From NCBI RefSeq assembly GCF_900114635.1, contig NZ_FOTQ01000004.1, forward strand, positions 246,887 to 310,886: DNA of 64,000 nt, read 5' to 3'. This DNA is from Shimia aestuarii. Lineage in GTDB: Bacteria > Pseudomonadota > Alphaproteobacteria > Rhodobacterales > Rhodobacteraceae. Shown in pieces: positions 53,663 through 62,789 of the stretch. The notes beneath the pieces are model-generated. The model searched no databases. It was given only the letters and a program-made list of their open reading frames with translations, and was not told the DNA's origin. The translations under genes and the position numbers were made by a program. Each line of letters opens with the position of its first letter. Position 1 is the first letter of the stretch.

Positions 53663-54102
53663 TGCCTACAGCCAACAACCTGGTCGCCGCACTCTGCCTT
53701 GCCATTCTTGGCGCGGTGGTGTCCGAGCTCATCAAGCCGCAAATGCCCGAAGGGTTCAACTTTGGACATTTCACGCTGATAAGCGCGGGACTTGGTGTGT
53801 GGGTTGGATGGAAAATCATGGGTCCCCGTGCCGGAAAGGGCACCACGATGGCCATCAACAATGGTATCACTGGGGTGATCACGCTGGTGATCGCGGGTTT
53901 GCTTTTGTTCGGCGCCATCGAGATGCTGGATCGCTCTCTGAACAGGCGTTATCAGGATCCGATCACGGCCATTCAGGACATCGTTTCCCTTGCCGCAGAT
54001 TACAGTTTCACCCTGCTGGATACCAAGGTGATCACTGCTTTGGTCGTCGGTGCCGTTCTATCCGGTTTGATCACGGAATTCGCCTATCGGCGCTGGAGAT
54101 AA
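53662..54102 (+). CDS. trgA: TrgA family membrane protein (tellurite resistance locus)
   Basis: A 146-aa membrane protein. PTANNLVAALCLAILGAVVSELIKPQMPEG, FTLISAGLGVWVGWKIMG and two further helices (VITLVIAGLLLFGAI and VITALVVGAVLSGLI) match TrgA of the Rhodobacter type. In Rhodobacter sphaeroides trgA, trgB and cysK lie together and were linked genetically to high tellurite resistance. The start ATG overlaps the CFA-synthase stop. The biochemical role is unknown. Confidence 0.88.
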   Translation: MPTANNLVAALCLAILGAVVSELIKPQMPEGFNFGHFTLISAGLGVWVGWKIMGPRAGKGTTMAINNGITGVITLVIAGLLLFGAIEMLDRSLNRRYQDPITAIQDIVSLAADYSFTLLDTKVITALVVGAVLSGLITEFAYRRWR

Positions 54103-54106
54103 TTTC

Positions 54107-55231
54107 ATGAAGTCATTGTTTTTGTACGGCACGTTGCGACACGTGCCCTTGTTGTCTGCCGTTTTGGGGCGTGATGCGGCGGATCTCGATGTCACCGCGG
54201 CAACGCTTGCAGGACACGAGGTTTGCGCGGTGGCAGGCGAAGTGTTTCCGATGATCCGGAAGGGGGGAAACGGTGCCGAAGGTATTCTCGTGCGGAGCCT
54301 GACACCGGACGATGTCGCGCGGATGGAGTTCTACGAAGGCGGTTTTGACTATGATCTCGAAGAGATGACGGTGACCGCTGACGGGCAAACGGTAGAAGCG
54401 CAGGTTTTTTTTCCTGCACCGGGCGCTTGGACCGCGGATGGGCCTTGGTCGCTTGAAAAATGGATTGAATGCTTTGGGAAATGGTCCGTCTACGGTGCGC
54501 TGGAGGAAATGAGTTATTTCGGTCAGCGTAGCCGTGAGCAGGTCGACCAGATGCTGTCCATGATTCAGGCAAGGGCAACAGCCAAGGTTAATGCCAGCAA
54601 TTGCGATCTGGGCCACAGTCCCGGCGGAATGGTTCGCGCGGATGTGAGTGATGTACACGTCGCAAGGCCATTTGCAGAGTTCTATACATTGGAAGAGTAC
54701 GACCTTGCCTTCAAGCGCTATGATGGCTCGACGAGCGCGATGGTACGGCGCGAGGTTTTTGTGGCGACAGACGCGATAATCGTGTTGCCCTATGACCCGG
54801 TGCGGGATCGGGTTCTTTTGATAGAACAGTTCCGCCCCGGGCCCTTTGCCCGGGGCGATCAGAAGCCCTGGCTGCTTGAGCCGATCGCCGGGCGGATCGA
54901 CACCAATGAAACCGCCGAAGAAACCGCCCACCGGGAGGCGATGGAAGAAGCCGGTTTGACGCTTTCCAGACTGGAAGAGGTCGCCCATTGTTATGCATCC
55001 CCGGGGTGCAGCACGGAGTATTTCGACATCTACGTCGGGATTGCCGATCTTCCGGATGATGTCGCAGGGGTGAACGGACTTGAGGAAGAAGCCGAAGACA
55101 TTCGGTCATTCATTTTTAGTTTCAATGACTTGATGCGGCTTGTTGATGAGATGCAGATCGTGAATGCGCCCTTGGCGTTGGCTGCACTTTGGCTTGCGCG
55201 ACACAGGGACAGACTGCGCGGCGCGGCTTGA
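54107..55231 (+). CDS. trgB: TrgB: gamma-glutamylcyclotransferase-like domain fused to a Nudix hydrolase
   Basis: A 374-aa two-domain protein. Residues about 1-110 open with LFLYGTLRHVPLL, the GGCT/AIG2-like signature, and continue EGILVRSLTPDDVARMEFYEGG. Residues about 200-365 form an ADP-ribose-pyrophosphatase-like Nudix domain whose box is complete: from Gly of GRIDTNE to HREAMEEAGL (GX5EX7REXXEEXG). It follows trgA by 4 bp, as in Rhodobacter. The fusion hints at coupling glutathione/gamma-glutamyl and ADP-ribose metabolism, but its substrates are unproven. Confidence 0.9.
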   Translation: MKSLFLYGTLRHVPLLSAVLGRDAADLDVTAATLAGHEVCAVAGEVFPMIRKGGNGAEGILVRSLTPDDVARMEFYEGGFDYDLEEMTVTADGQTVEAQVFFPAPGAWTADGPWSLEKWIECFGKWSVYGALEEMSYFGQRSREQVDQMLSMIQARATAKVNASNCDLGHSPGGMVRADVSDVHVARPFAEFYTLEEYDLAFKRYDGSTSAMVRREVFVATDAIIVLPYDPVRDRVLLIEQFRPGPFARGDQKPWLLEPIAGRIDTNETAEETAHREAMEEAGLTLSRLEEVAHCYASPGCSTEYFDIYVGIADLPDDVAGVNGLEEEAEDIRSFIFSFNDLMRLVDEMQIVNAPLALAALWLARHRDRLRGAA

Positions 55232-55285
55232 GTTCCCACCACCGGTTGCCTACACAGGAAAAGACAGATTTGAAAGGACGTCCGA

Positions 55286-56323
55286 ATGCAGTTTGCGCGT
55301 GACCTGGCCGAGGCAATCGGCAATACGCCCCTGATCCGCCTGAACAAAGCCAGCGAGGCAACCGGGTGCGAGATCCTCGGGAAGGCCGAGTTCATGAACC
55401 CCGGTCAATCGGTCAAGGACCGGGCGGCCCTGTTTATCATTCGGGATGCTTTGGCGCGGGGCACTTTGAAACCCGGTGGTACGATTGTGGAGGGCACGGC
55501 CGGAAACACTGGCATCGGGCTTGCTCTGGTTGGCGCATCCATGGGGTTCAAGACGGTGATCGTTATCCCGGAAACCCAAAGCCAGGAAAAGAAGGACATG
55601 CTTCGGCTGGCCGGTGCGGAGCTGGTTCAGGTGCCTGCTGCCCCTTACAAGAACCCGAACAATTACGTCCGTTATTCAGGGCGCCTAGCGGAAGAACTCG
55701 CCAAAACCGAACCAAATGGCGCGATCTGGGCGAACCAGTTCGACAACGTCGCCAACCGACAGGCACATGTGGAAACCACTGGCCCCGAGATCTGGCGCCA
55801 GACCGACGGCAAGGTGGATGGATTCATCTGTGCCGTCGGGTCTGGCGGCACGCTGGCAGGTGTCGCAGAAGCGCTTCAACCCAAGGGCGTGAAGATCGGT
55901 CTTGCCGATCCGATGGGCGCGGCATTGTACAGCTATTACACATCCGGTGAGTTCAAGGCCGAGGGTGGGTCGATTACCGAAGGTATCGGGCAGGGTCGTA
56001 TCACGGCCAACCTCGAAGGGTTTACCCCTGACATGAGCTTCCAGATTCCCGATGAAGAGGCATTGCCGGTCGTTTTTGACCTGCTGCAGGACGAGGGTCT
56101 TTGTCTTGGCGGGTCATCTGGTGTGAATGTCGCAGGCGCGATCCGGATGGCCAAGGAAATGGGGCCTGGTCATACAATCGTGACCGTTCTGTGTGACTAT
56201 GGCACCCGCTATCAGTCCAAGCTGTTTAACCCCGCGTTCCTGCGGGAAAAGGGGTTGCCTGCGCCTGAATGGCTTGGAGACACGGGGCCATCCAGCATTC
56301 CGGGTGTCTTCGAAGACGTGTGA
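55286..56323 (+). CDS. cysK: Cysteine synthase A (O-acetylserine sulfhydrylase)
   Basis: A 345-aa PLP enzyme making cysteine from O-acetylserine and sulfide. The PLP lysine lies in NPGQSVKDRAALFIIRDA, the substrate loop is EGTAGNTGIGLALVG, and the phosphate loop is GSGGTLAGVAEAL. It is third in the trgA-trgB-cysK cluster; in several bacteria extra cysK copies raise tellurite tolerance. AAAGGACG precedes the ATG. Confidence 0.95.
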   Translation: MQFARDLAEAIGNTPLIRLNKASEATGCEILGKAEFMNPGQSVKDRAALFIIRDALARGTLKPGGTIVEGTAGNTGIGLALVGASMGFKTVIVIPETQSQEKKDMLRLAGAELVQVPAAPYKNPNNYVRYSGRLAEELAKTEPNGAIWANQFDNVANRQAHVETTGPEIWRQTDGKVDGFICAVGSGGTLAGVAEALQPKGVKIGLADPMGAALYSYYTSGEFKAEGGSITEGIGQGRITANLEGFTPDMSFQIPDEEALPVVFDLLQDEGLCLGGSSGVNVAGAIRMAKEMGPGHTIVTVLCDYGTRYQSKLFNPAFLREKGLPAPEWLGDTGPSSIPGVFEDV

Positions 56324-56331
56324 GGAAACAG

Positions 56332-58875
56332 ATGGGGTTCTTGGTTCGCTTTCTCGGTGTTCTCGTTGCTCTGGTCTTCTGGGGGGGCGCAACACCCCTG
56401 TTGGCGCAGCAGGATACGCCCTCTCTAGAAGCGACCGAGCCGGGAGGAAATGAGACCGACGAAGCGTCGCAAGCCGACCAGACCTCAGAGGCTCTGACGA
56501 GCGCGGGCCATACACGGTTGTCCCAACGCCAAATCGACTTTCTTAATGACTGGACTGCGACGGCGCGACGGGCGGAAAACACGATCGAGGCAAACCGCGC
56601 GTCGATTGCCGCTTTGGAAGGATTGCGCGAAGAAGTTGCCGGTTATCGGGCGATTTTTTCGAAAACTCGCGATGACAGCACCGCGCGGCTCAACACGCTT
56701 CAAGCGCAACTCGATGCGCTCGGTCCGGCTCCTGAAGATGGGAAAGCGGAACCAATCGAAATCGCCACGCTGCGCGCGGAAATCAAGGAAAAGATGGAGG
56801 AACTACGTGTTCCTGTTTTGATTACACGCGAGAACTTCACCCGGGCAGATGGGATCATAAGCGAAATCGACAGGCTCATTCGAGAGAGGCGAGCTGCGCA
56901 AATTCTACAACGCACGGTAAGCCCGCTGAACCCAGCACATTGGTCTCGGGCGCTTGAAGACTACGCGGACGGAATCCGGGATGTCATCACAGAGACGCGG
57001 GTGAACCTGCGAAACAAGGTCGAGCAAAAGCTGTTGCGAAAATCCGCGCCGGTGGTTCTGGTGCTTCTGGCATTCGGATTTCTCTTCCTTCTGAGAGGTC
57101 GTCCTTGGGCCGAGTGGTTCGGCAACAAGTTGCGCCGGCTTGGTGGCCGCGGAACGGGCGTCTGGCGCTTTGTCGTGTCTTTGGGCCGTATCGTTATTCC
57201 ACTTGTGGGTGTTCTACTCATATCCGTCGCGCTGGTGACCAGCCAGGTGCTTGGATTGCGCGGACAATTGGTACTGGAGCAGGTCCCCCAATGGGCCGCA
57301 ATGCTTCTTGGGTATCGATGGCTGGCAGACAGGCTTTATCCGAAGCGCGACGAAGATTGCTTCTTTGGAATGAGCACCCAAAACCGAGGAGCGGCGCGCA
57401 GAAATCTCACCGCTTTGGGGGTGATGTTGGTCACGTTTGACGTGCTGCGCCTTTTTGAAGTGATCGAAAACCTGCCTGACTCTTCGCGCGCGGTTGTGGG
57501 TTTCATTCCGATCCTTGTCACCAGCTTGCTTCTTTTTCGACTTCGACAAGTGATCCTGCGCGAAGTGGTCCGTCGTCGGGAGGAGAACGAGACCGCGGAT
57601 ATCAGGCTCGGGATTTTTCGGTTTGCACCAACACTGCGTATGATCACGCTGGTCGTTGCATTCACGACGCCAATTCTGGCCGCCGTGGGCTATGCGCGTC
57701 TCGCCGAACTTGGGCAGTACGCATATATTCAGACCCTTGGTCTCTACGGGCTTCTGCTTGTGTTGCAAAAGTTCTTTGTAGATCTGTACGCGTGGCTTTC
57801 TCGCAAGGGTCTTGCTGCGGTTGAAGAGGGCGTCGCACCGTTTTTTATCGGGATGATCCTGGTACTGCTGGCATTTCCGCTGCTCGCCCTGATTTGGGGC
57901 GCGCGGATGTTCGAGTTGACCGAACTCTGGCAACAGTTCCTCGAAGGTGTCCCGATTGGGGAAACCCGGATCACGCCGGTGGATTTCCTGACCTTCGTAA
58001 TTGTGTTCGTTATCGGTTACACGTTGACGCGGATGTTCCAGGGTGCGCTACGCAACAACCTTTTGCCAAAAACCAGCTTGGACGCTGGCGGTCAAACAGC
58101 CGTGGTGTCGGGCGTTGGTTATGTTGGTATTTTCCTTGCCGCACTCATCGCGGTTGCGATGGCTGGTATTGATCTTTCCGGTCTTGCGATTGTTGCGGGT
58201 GCGTTGTCTGTTGGCATTGGTTTCGGTCTTCAGACCATCGTGTCGAACTTTGTCAGCGGCATCATCCTGTTGATCGAACGCCCGGTTTCTGAAGGGGACT
58301 GGATAGAGGTCGGCGGGCAGATGGGGTATGTCCGCGATATTTCGGTGCGTTCGACCCGGATCGAGACCTTTGACCGCACGGACGTGATCGTGCCGAACTC
58401 GGACCTGATTTCTGGAACTGTCACGAACTACACCCGCGGCAATACCGTCGGGCGTGTCATTGTTCCGGTCGGGGTTGCGTATGGAACCGACACACGGCTT
58501 GTCGAGAGAATCCTGAGGGAAATTGCCGAAGCCCATCCGATGGTTCTTGGCAACCCGGCTCCCAACGTGGTCTTTCAGGGGTTCGGGGCGGATTCACTGG
58601 ATTTCGAAATTCGGGCAATTCTGCGAGACGTAAATTGGATGCTGTCCGTCAAATCTGAGATGAACCATGAAATCGCCCGTCGGTTTGTCGAAGCCGGGAT
58701 CGAGATCCCGTTTGCGCAGCGCGACATCTGGATTCGCAATCCGGAGGCACTCGTTCCCGGAGAAAAATCCACCAATCCGGAAAAACCTGCCGAGACAGCC
58801 CAGGTGAGCGAAACCATGCGGCCGGATATGCAGGATTTCGACGGCGGCGCCGATGGGGAAGGGGACAACAGATGA
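56332..58875 (+). CDS. Large MscS-family mechanosensitive channel with a DUF3772 N-terminal region
   Basis: An 847-aa inner-membrane channel. A signal/first hydrophobic segment (about 4-25) precedes a periplasmic coiled-coil region (about 70-215, DUF3772-like: SQRQIDFLNDWTATARRAENTIEAN). A long multi-helix part follows, and the MscS core ends with GLQTIVSNFVSGIILLIERPVSEGDWIEV and the beta/C-terminal vestibule. The pore helix is GALSVGIGFGLQTIV. The ATG at 56332 gives a clean start; the longer frame overlaps cysK. The size resembles the MscK/YbiO-like branch. It releases solutes on osmotic down-shock. Confidence 0.92.
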   Translation: MGFLVRFLGVLVALVFWGGATPLLAQQDTPSLEATEPGGNETDEASQADQTSEALTSAGHTRLSQRQIDFLNDWTATARRAENTIEANRASIAALEGLREEVAGYRAIFSKTRDDSTARLNTLQAQLDALGPAPEDGKAEPIEIATLRAEIKEKMEELRVPVLITRENFTRADGIISEIDRLIRERRAAQILQRTVSPLNPAHWSRALEDYADGIRDVITETRVNLRNKVEQKLLRKSAPVVLVLLAFGFLFLLRGRPWAEWFGNKLRRLGGRGTGVWRFVVSLGRIVIPLVGVLLISVALVTSQVLGLRGQLVLEQVPQWAAMLLGYRWLADRLYPKRDEDCFFGMSTQNRGAARRNLTALGVMLVTFDVLRLFEVIENLPDSSRAVVGFIPILVTSLLLFRLRQVILREVVRRREENETADIRLGIFRFAPTLRMITLVVAFTTPILAAVGYARLAELGQYAYIQTLGLYGLLLVLQKFFVDLYAWLSRKGLAAVEEGVAPFFIGMILVLLAFPLLALIWGARMFELTELWQQFLEGVPIGETRITPVDFLTFVIVFVIGYTLTRMFQGALRNNLLPKTSLDAGGQTAVVSGVGYVGIFLAALIAVAMAGIDLSGLAIVAGALSVGIGFGLQTIVSNFVSGIILLIERPVSEGDWIEVGGQMGYVRDISVRSTRIETFDRTDVIVPNSDLISGTVTNYTRGNTVGRVIVPVGVAYGTDTRLVERILREIAEAHPMVLGNPAPNVVFQGFGADSLDFEIRAILRDVNWMLSVKSEMNHEIARRFVEAGIEIPFAQRDIWIRNPEALVPGEKSTNPEKPAETAQVSETMRPDMQDFDGGADGEGDNR

Positions 58876-59591
58876 CAGAGTTGTTGTTTCGTGAGGATGC
58901 ATATCTCAAGGAAGCAGAGGCCTGTGTTGTCGCATATACGCCCGAGGGTGGGGTTGTTCTGGACCGATCAATTTTCTATCCAACCGGCGGCGGTCAGCCC
59001 GGCGACAGCGGGCAACTGATGTGGAACGGCGGCAGTCTTGACGTGGCAACGACCGTCAAAGTGGATGGGGACAACATTGCTTTGGTTCCCGCCGCGGCAC
59101 AAGCTTTGCCGCCTGTGGGAGCTGTCGTACAGCAGGAATTGGATTGGACGCGGCGCTATCGGCATATGCGCGTGCATACGGCGTTGCACCTGTTGTCGGT
59201 CGTTATTCCACTTCCCGTGACCGGCGGGTCGATTGGACCGGACAAGGGACGTCTGGATTTCGATATGCCCGAGGCTCCCGAGGACAAGGAGGCGCTGGAG
59301 GCGGCCCTCAATGCGCTTGTCGATCAGGATTATCAAGTTTCTCAACGCTGGATCACGGATCAGGAACTCGAGGCCAATCCGGGGCTGGTCAAGACCATGT
59401 CTGTCAAGCCGCCCATGGGGGCGGGGCGCGTTCGGCTCATATGGATCGGAAGGGGGGTCGATCAGGTTGATCTGCAACCTTGCGGCGGGACTCACGTTGC
59501 GCGCACGTCAGAAATCGGACGTGTGCGACTTGGCAAGATCGAGAACAAGGGACGTCAGAACCGTCGCGTAAACATTTTGTTGGACGATTGA
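58872..59591 (+). CDS. Alanyl-tRNA editing protein (AlaX type)
   Basis: A 239-aa free-standing editing domain that hydrolyses Ser- or Gly-tRNA(Ala). IFYPTGGGQPGDSGQL is the AlaX/AlaRS editing start. The zinc ligands lie in RHMRVHTALHLLS (HxxxH) and CGGTHVARTSEIG (CxxxH). The start overlaps the channel gene stop (ATGA). It has no aminoacylation domain, as expected for AlaX. Confidence 0.93.
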   Translation: MTELLFREDAYLKEAEACVVAYTPEGGVVLDRSIFYPTGGGQPGDSGQLMWNGGSLDVATTVKVDGDNIALVPAAAQALPPVGAVVQQELDWTRRYRHMRVHTALHLLSVVIPLPVTGGSIGPDKGRLDFDMPEAPEDKEALEAALNALVDQDYQVSQRWITDQELEANPGLVKTMSVKPPMGAGRVRLIWIGRGVDQVDLQPCGGTHVARTSEIGRVRLGKIENKGRQNRRVNILLDD

Positions 59592-59878
59592 GCCGTTCCG
59601 ACGCCGCGAGTTTGCTGCGCATCTCTCCAAGCCAATGAAAAAGTGAGAAATTTCTGCGGTTTTTTCGAAATATGCCGGAAGCCGCCGTCTTGCGGCACAT
59701 AGGTGCAGGCGGCTTGAGTACATGTCTCCTGCCCCGAATACCACGGGATCAACAGGACTTGTGGCAAGGTCATCGAACGCGTTTGAAGACGTTGTTGCAT
59801 AAGAAACGAACCGAGCGTCGTTTTTCGTGCCGGGACCCCTTGCCAATGGTGGTGGTGGGACGCTAAAGAGCGCAGCAC

Positions 59879-59968
59879 GGAGCGGTGGCCGAGTGGTCGA
59901 AGGCGCACGCCTGGAAAGTGTGTAGGCGGGAAACCGTCTCCAGGGTTCGAATCCCTGTCGCTCCGCCA
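59879..59968 (+). tRNA. tRNA-Ser(GGA)
   Basis: A 90-nt class II tRNA: acceptor GGAGCGG/TCGCTCC, anticodon loop CTGGAAA (GGA), long variable arm (TGTAGGCGGGAAACCGTCTC region), T arm CAGGG/CCCTG with TTCGAAT, and encoded CCA. The 287 bp before it (59592-59878) hold no gene I can support. Confidence 0.96.
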
Positions 59969-60190
59969 TTCATCTCACAAAACCGAGCAGAGATTGATCT
60001 TTGCAGGTCATTTTAAGAGTGCACGCTCTTCGAGCAAATGGCTTGTATTGAAGCATTTTCGGCAAGACTTGACGCGTCACGTTGACGTGATGCCGCGCGT
60101 CTCCCGGCGCTCAACAAGAAGGATCGCTTGACCCTGGAGCCATGCAGCGCACAAAGTCCAATGGTCAAGACAATAGGGAGAGAACTAGAC

Positions 60191-61324
60191 ATGTTATTTT
60201 CGAGGCTGGCCACTGCGGCCCTTGCCATGGGGCTGGCAACTGCCGTTTCGGCGGATGTCAAAGTCGGGATGATTACGACGCTGTCCGGAGGGGGCGCAGG
60301 ACTTGGGATCGACGTGCGCGACGGGTTCTTGCTGGCCGTCAAGCAGGCTGACCGCAACGATCTTGAACTTGTCATCGAAGATGACCAGCGCAAACCGGAT
60401 ATCGCCGTACAACTGGCAGACAAGATGATCCAGTCAGAAAAGGTTGATGTGCTGACCGGTATCATCTGGTCGAACCTTGCGATGGCGGTTGTTCCTGCGG
60501 CGACTGCGCAGGGAAAGTTCTACCTGTCGCCCAATGCCGGACCTTCTGCGCTGGCCGGAAAGGGATGCCACCCGAACTATTTCAACGTGGCATGGCAGAA
60601 CGATAACCTGCATGAAGCAGCGGGCGCATATGCAAAGGCCACCGGCTATGAGAATAGTTTCATTCTCGCGCCCAACTACCCAGCCGGCAAGGATGCGTTG
60701 ACCGGCTACAAGCGACTATATGGCGGGGAACTGGCTGGCGAAGTCTATACCAAACTTGGACAGACTGATTATGCCGCCGAAATCGCCCAGATCCGGGCCA
60801 GCGGGGCAGATAGCGTGTTCTTTTTCCTGCCCGGTGGCATGGGGATTTCCTTCCTCAAGCAATATGCGGACAGCGGTGTCGATCTTCCTGTTGTGGGGCC
60901 AGCCTTCAGCTTTGACCAAGGGATTCTGCAGGCTGTTGGTGGCGCAGCACTCGGCGTGAAGAACACGAGCCAGTGGAACAAGGATATCGACAACGCTGCA
61001 AACAAGGCATTTGTTCAAAGCTTCCAGGCCGAATATGGCCGCTTGCCGTCTCTTTATGCCAGTCAGGGGTTTGATACCGCGAACCTGCTGTTCTCGGCCA
61101 TGGACAAGGCCGATGTGAAAGACGCTGATGCGTTCCGGGCAGCGCTGAAGGCGGCCGAATTCGACTCGGTGCGCGGCGATTTTGCATTTGGCAACAACCA
61201 CCACCCGATCCAAGACATTTATGTGCGTGAAGTGATCCAGGAAGGCGACATCTTTACGAACAAGATCATCGCGGTTGGTCTGGAAAACCACGCGGATGCC
61301 TATGCGTCCGAGTGCAAAATGTAA
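60191..61324 (+). CDS. Periplasmic substrate-binding protein of a branched-chain-amino-acid-type ABC transporter
   Basis: A 377-aa type I periplasmic binding protein. The signal peptide (residues about 1-22, ending AVSADV) is followed by VGMITTLSGGGAGLGIDVRDGFLLAVKQA, the LivJ-type opening, and VLTGIIWSNLAMAVVPAATAQGKFYLSPNAGPS at the ligand cleft. No permease or ATPase genes are adjacent in the window. The ligand may be an amino acid, aromatic acid or amide. The start at 60191 is supported by the signal peptide and the AGGGAGAG upstream. Confidence 0.92.
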   Translation: MLFSRLATAALAMGLATAVSADVKVGMITTLSGGGAGLGIDVRDGFLLAVKQADRNDLELVIEDDQRKPDIAVQLADKMIQSEKVDVLTGIIWSNLAMAVVPAATAQGKFYLSPNAGPSALAGKGCHPNYFNVAWQNDNLHEAAGAYAKATGYENSFILAPNYPAGKDALTGYKRLYGGELAGEVYTKLGQTDYAAEIAQIRASGADSVFFFLPGGMGISFLKQYADSGVDLPVVGPAFSFDQGILQAVGGAALGVKNTSQWNKDIDNAANKAFVQSFQAEYGRLPSLYASQGFDTANLLFSAMDKADVKDADAFRAALKAAEFDSVRGDFAFGNNHHPIQDIYVREVIQEGDIFTNKIIAVGLENHADAYASECKM

Positions 61325-61363
61325 GAGAGAACATGTCGGGGCGACCATGTCGCCCCGATGCGC

Positions 61364-62479
61364 TTATTTGCTGTCCGATTGCGGCAGCACCGGTGCGCTC
61401 TGATCCAGCGCCAGTTCCGCGTCCGAAAACACCCAAGGCCCGCGCACACCCGGCACGCCTTCGGGAGAGATCACCATGCTACGGGCCTTGATCTGCGGGT
61501 CGTTCAGCGCGTCGCCGATTGCATTGATGGGACCAGCCGGAACCGTGGCCGCCTCAAGAGCGTCAAGCAATTCTGCGGAAGTGAACTTGCAGGTCTCCTG
61601 CTCAATCTCGGAAGTCAGATCGTCACGATTGGAAACCCGCAACTGGTTGCTGGTAAAGTCCGGGTTGGCAGCAAGGTCTGCGCGCTTGAGCACGTCGCAC
61701 ATGCGTTGAAACTGCCCGTCATTGCCGACGGCGATGATGATATGACCGTCCGAAGTCGGTACCACCTGATAGGGCGCAATGTTGGGGTGCGCGTTGCCTT
61801 TGCGGGTCGGGCTGGCGCCGGTTGCCAGATAGTTCATGGCCTGATTGGCCAGAAGCGCAGTGGCACAATCGAGCAGGGACATGTCGAGGTGTTGGCCACG
61901 CCCCGAACGGTGGCGCTGTTCGACGGCAGCTAGGATGCCGATCGTCCCGTAAAGGCCGGTGACAACATCGGTGACGGCAACGCCAACTTTCTGGGGCTGG
62001 CGTTCTGGTTCTCCGGTGATCGACATCAGGCCGGAAATGCCCTGGATCATGAAATCATACCCGGCACGCGTGGCATATGGGCCGTCCTGCCCGAAGCCGG
62101 TGATCGAGCAATAGATCAGACGAGGGTTGAGTTCTGACAGCGACGCATAGTCCAACCCATATTTCTTCAATCCCCCGACCTTGAAATTCTCGATGAGGAT
62201 GTCGGCATCGGCCACAAGGTCGCGGACCCTTTGCTGCCCTTCCGGAGAGCGAAAATCAATCGTGACCGAGCGTTTGCCGCGGTTGGCTGAATAGAAATAC
62301 GCCGCTGTCTTGTCACCGTCACGCTCAATGAAGGGCGGTCCCCAGCGACGGGTGTCATCGCCCTCGGGGGCTTCAATCTTGATCACCTCGGCACCTAGAT
62401 CGGCCAGAGACTGACCCACCCAGGGGCCTGCGAGAATGCGGGCCAGTTCGACAACTTTCAGACCTTCGAGCGGTTTCAT
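61364..62479 (-). CDS. CaiB/BaiF family CoA-transferase, probably for glutarate
   Basis: A 371-aa class III CoA-transferase. PLEGLKVVELARILAGPWVGQSLADLGAEVIKIE and RGKRSVTIDFRSPEGQ are family motifs. The catalytic Asp lies in VAVTDVVTGLYGTIG (near 170). Divergent pairing with a glutaryl-CoA dehydrogenase suggests succinyl-CoA:glutarate CoA-transferase, which activates glutarate for GcdH. Specificity is inferred from context; family is firm. It converges on the binding-protein gene. Confidence 0.9.
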   Translation of the reverse strand: MKPLEGLKVVELARILAGPWVGQSLADLGAEVIKIEAPEGDDTRRWGPPFIERDGDKTAAYFYSANRGKRSVTIDFRSPEGQQRVRDLVADADILIENFKVGGLKKYGLDYASLSELNPRLIYCSITGFGQDGPYATRAGYDFMIQGISGLMSITGEPERQPQKVGVAVTDVVTGLYGTIGILAAVEQRHRSGRGQHLDMSLLDCATALLANQAMNYLATGASPTRKGNAHPNIAPYQVVPTSDGHIIIAVGNDGQFQRMCDVLKRADLAANPDFTSNQLRVSNRDDLTSEIEQETCKFTSAELLDALEAATVPAGPINAIGDALNDPQIKARSMVISPEGVPGVRGPWVFSDAELALDQSAPVLPQSDSK

Positions 62480-62647
62480 GGGCTTCCTTTAGCGGTTTTA
62501 CTGAGAGCGATGGAGGGCATTTAGATCGGCTTAGACTGTGCGCCAGCATGGAAGAACGGAACTGTAGCGTTGCGCCAAGGTCAAGCTCTTCCATCCGGGG
62601 CGGGTTTCCTTCAATGTTTCGCAGACGTTTTGGCAGATTCGAAGCTG

Positions 62648-62689
62648 ATGCGCAATTTTTAACTAGAAGCGCTCAAAAAAATGCGCAAT
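62648..62689. promoter_or_regulatory. Direct repeats ATGCGCAAT, 33 bp apart, between the glutarate genes
   Basis: ATGCGCAAT occurs at 62648-62656 and 62681-62689, exactly 33 bp apart (three helical turns), with an AT-rich stretch between them. It is about 100-140 bp before gcdH. It could be a regulator binding pair. The rest of the 310-bp divergent gap 62480-62789 shows only the GAAGGAGG ribosome-binding site of gcdH. Confidence 0.4.
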
Positions 62690-62789
62690 AGGTGCGTGAA
62701 CATGTGAAGCAAGCGGTGATTGCGGGAGCGGATGCCAGATGCCCCGAACACAAAGAGACGCACCGCGCGCGGCAAAGAAGGAGGCTTTC

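Noticed and set aside
59592..59878. Possible small genes before tRNA-Ser
   Set aside because: Short frames on both strands lack ribosome-binding sites and run into the tRNA or the AlaX gene; nothing supports coding.
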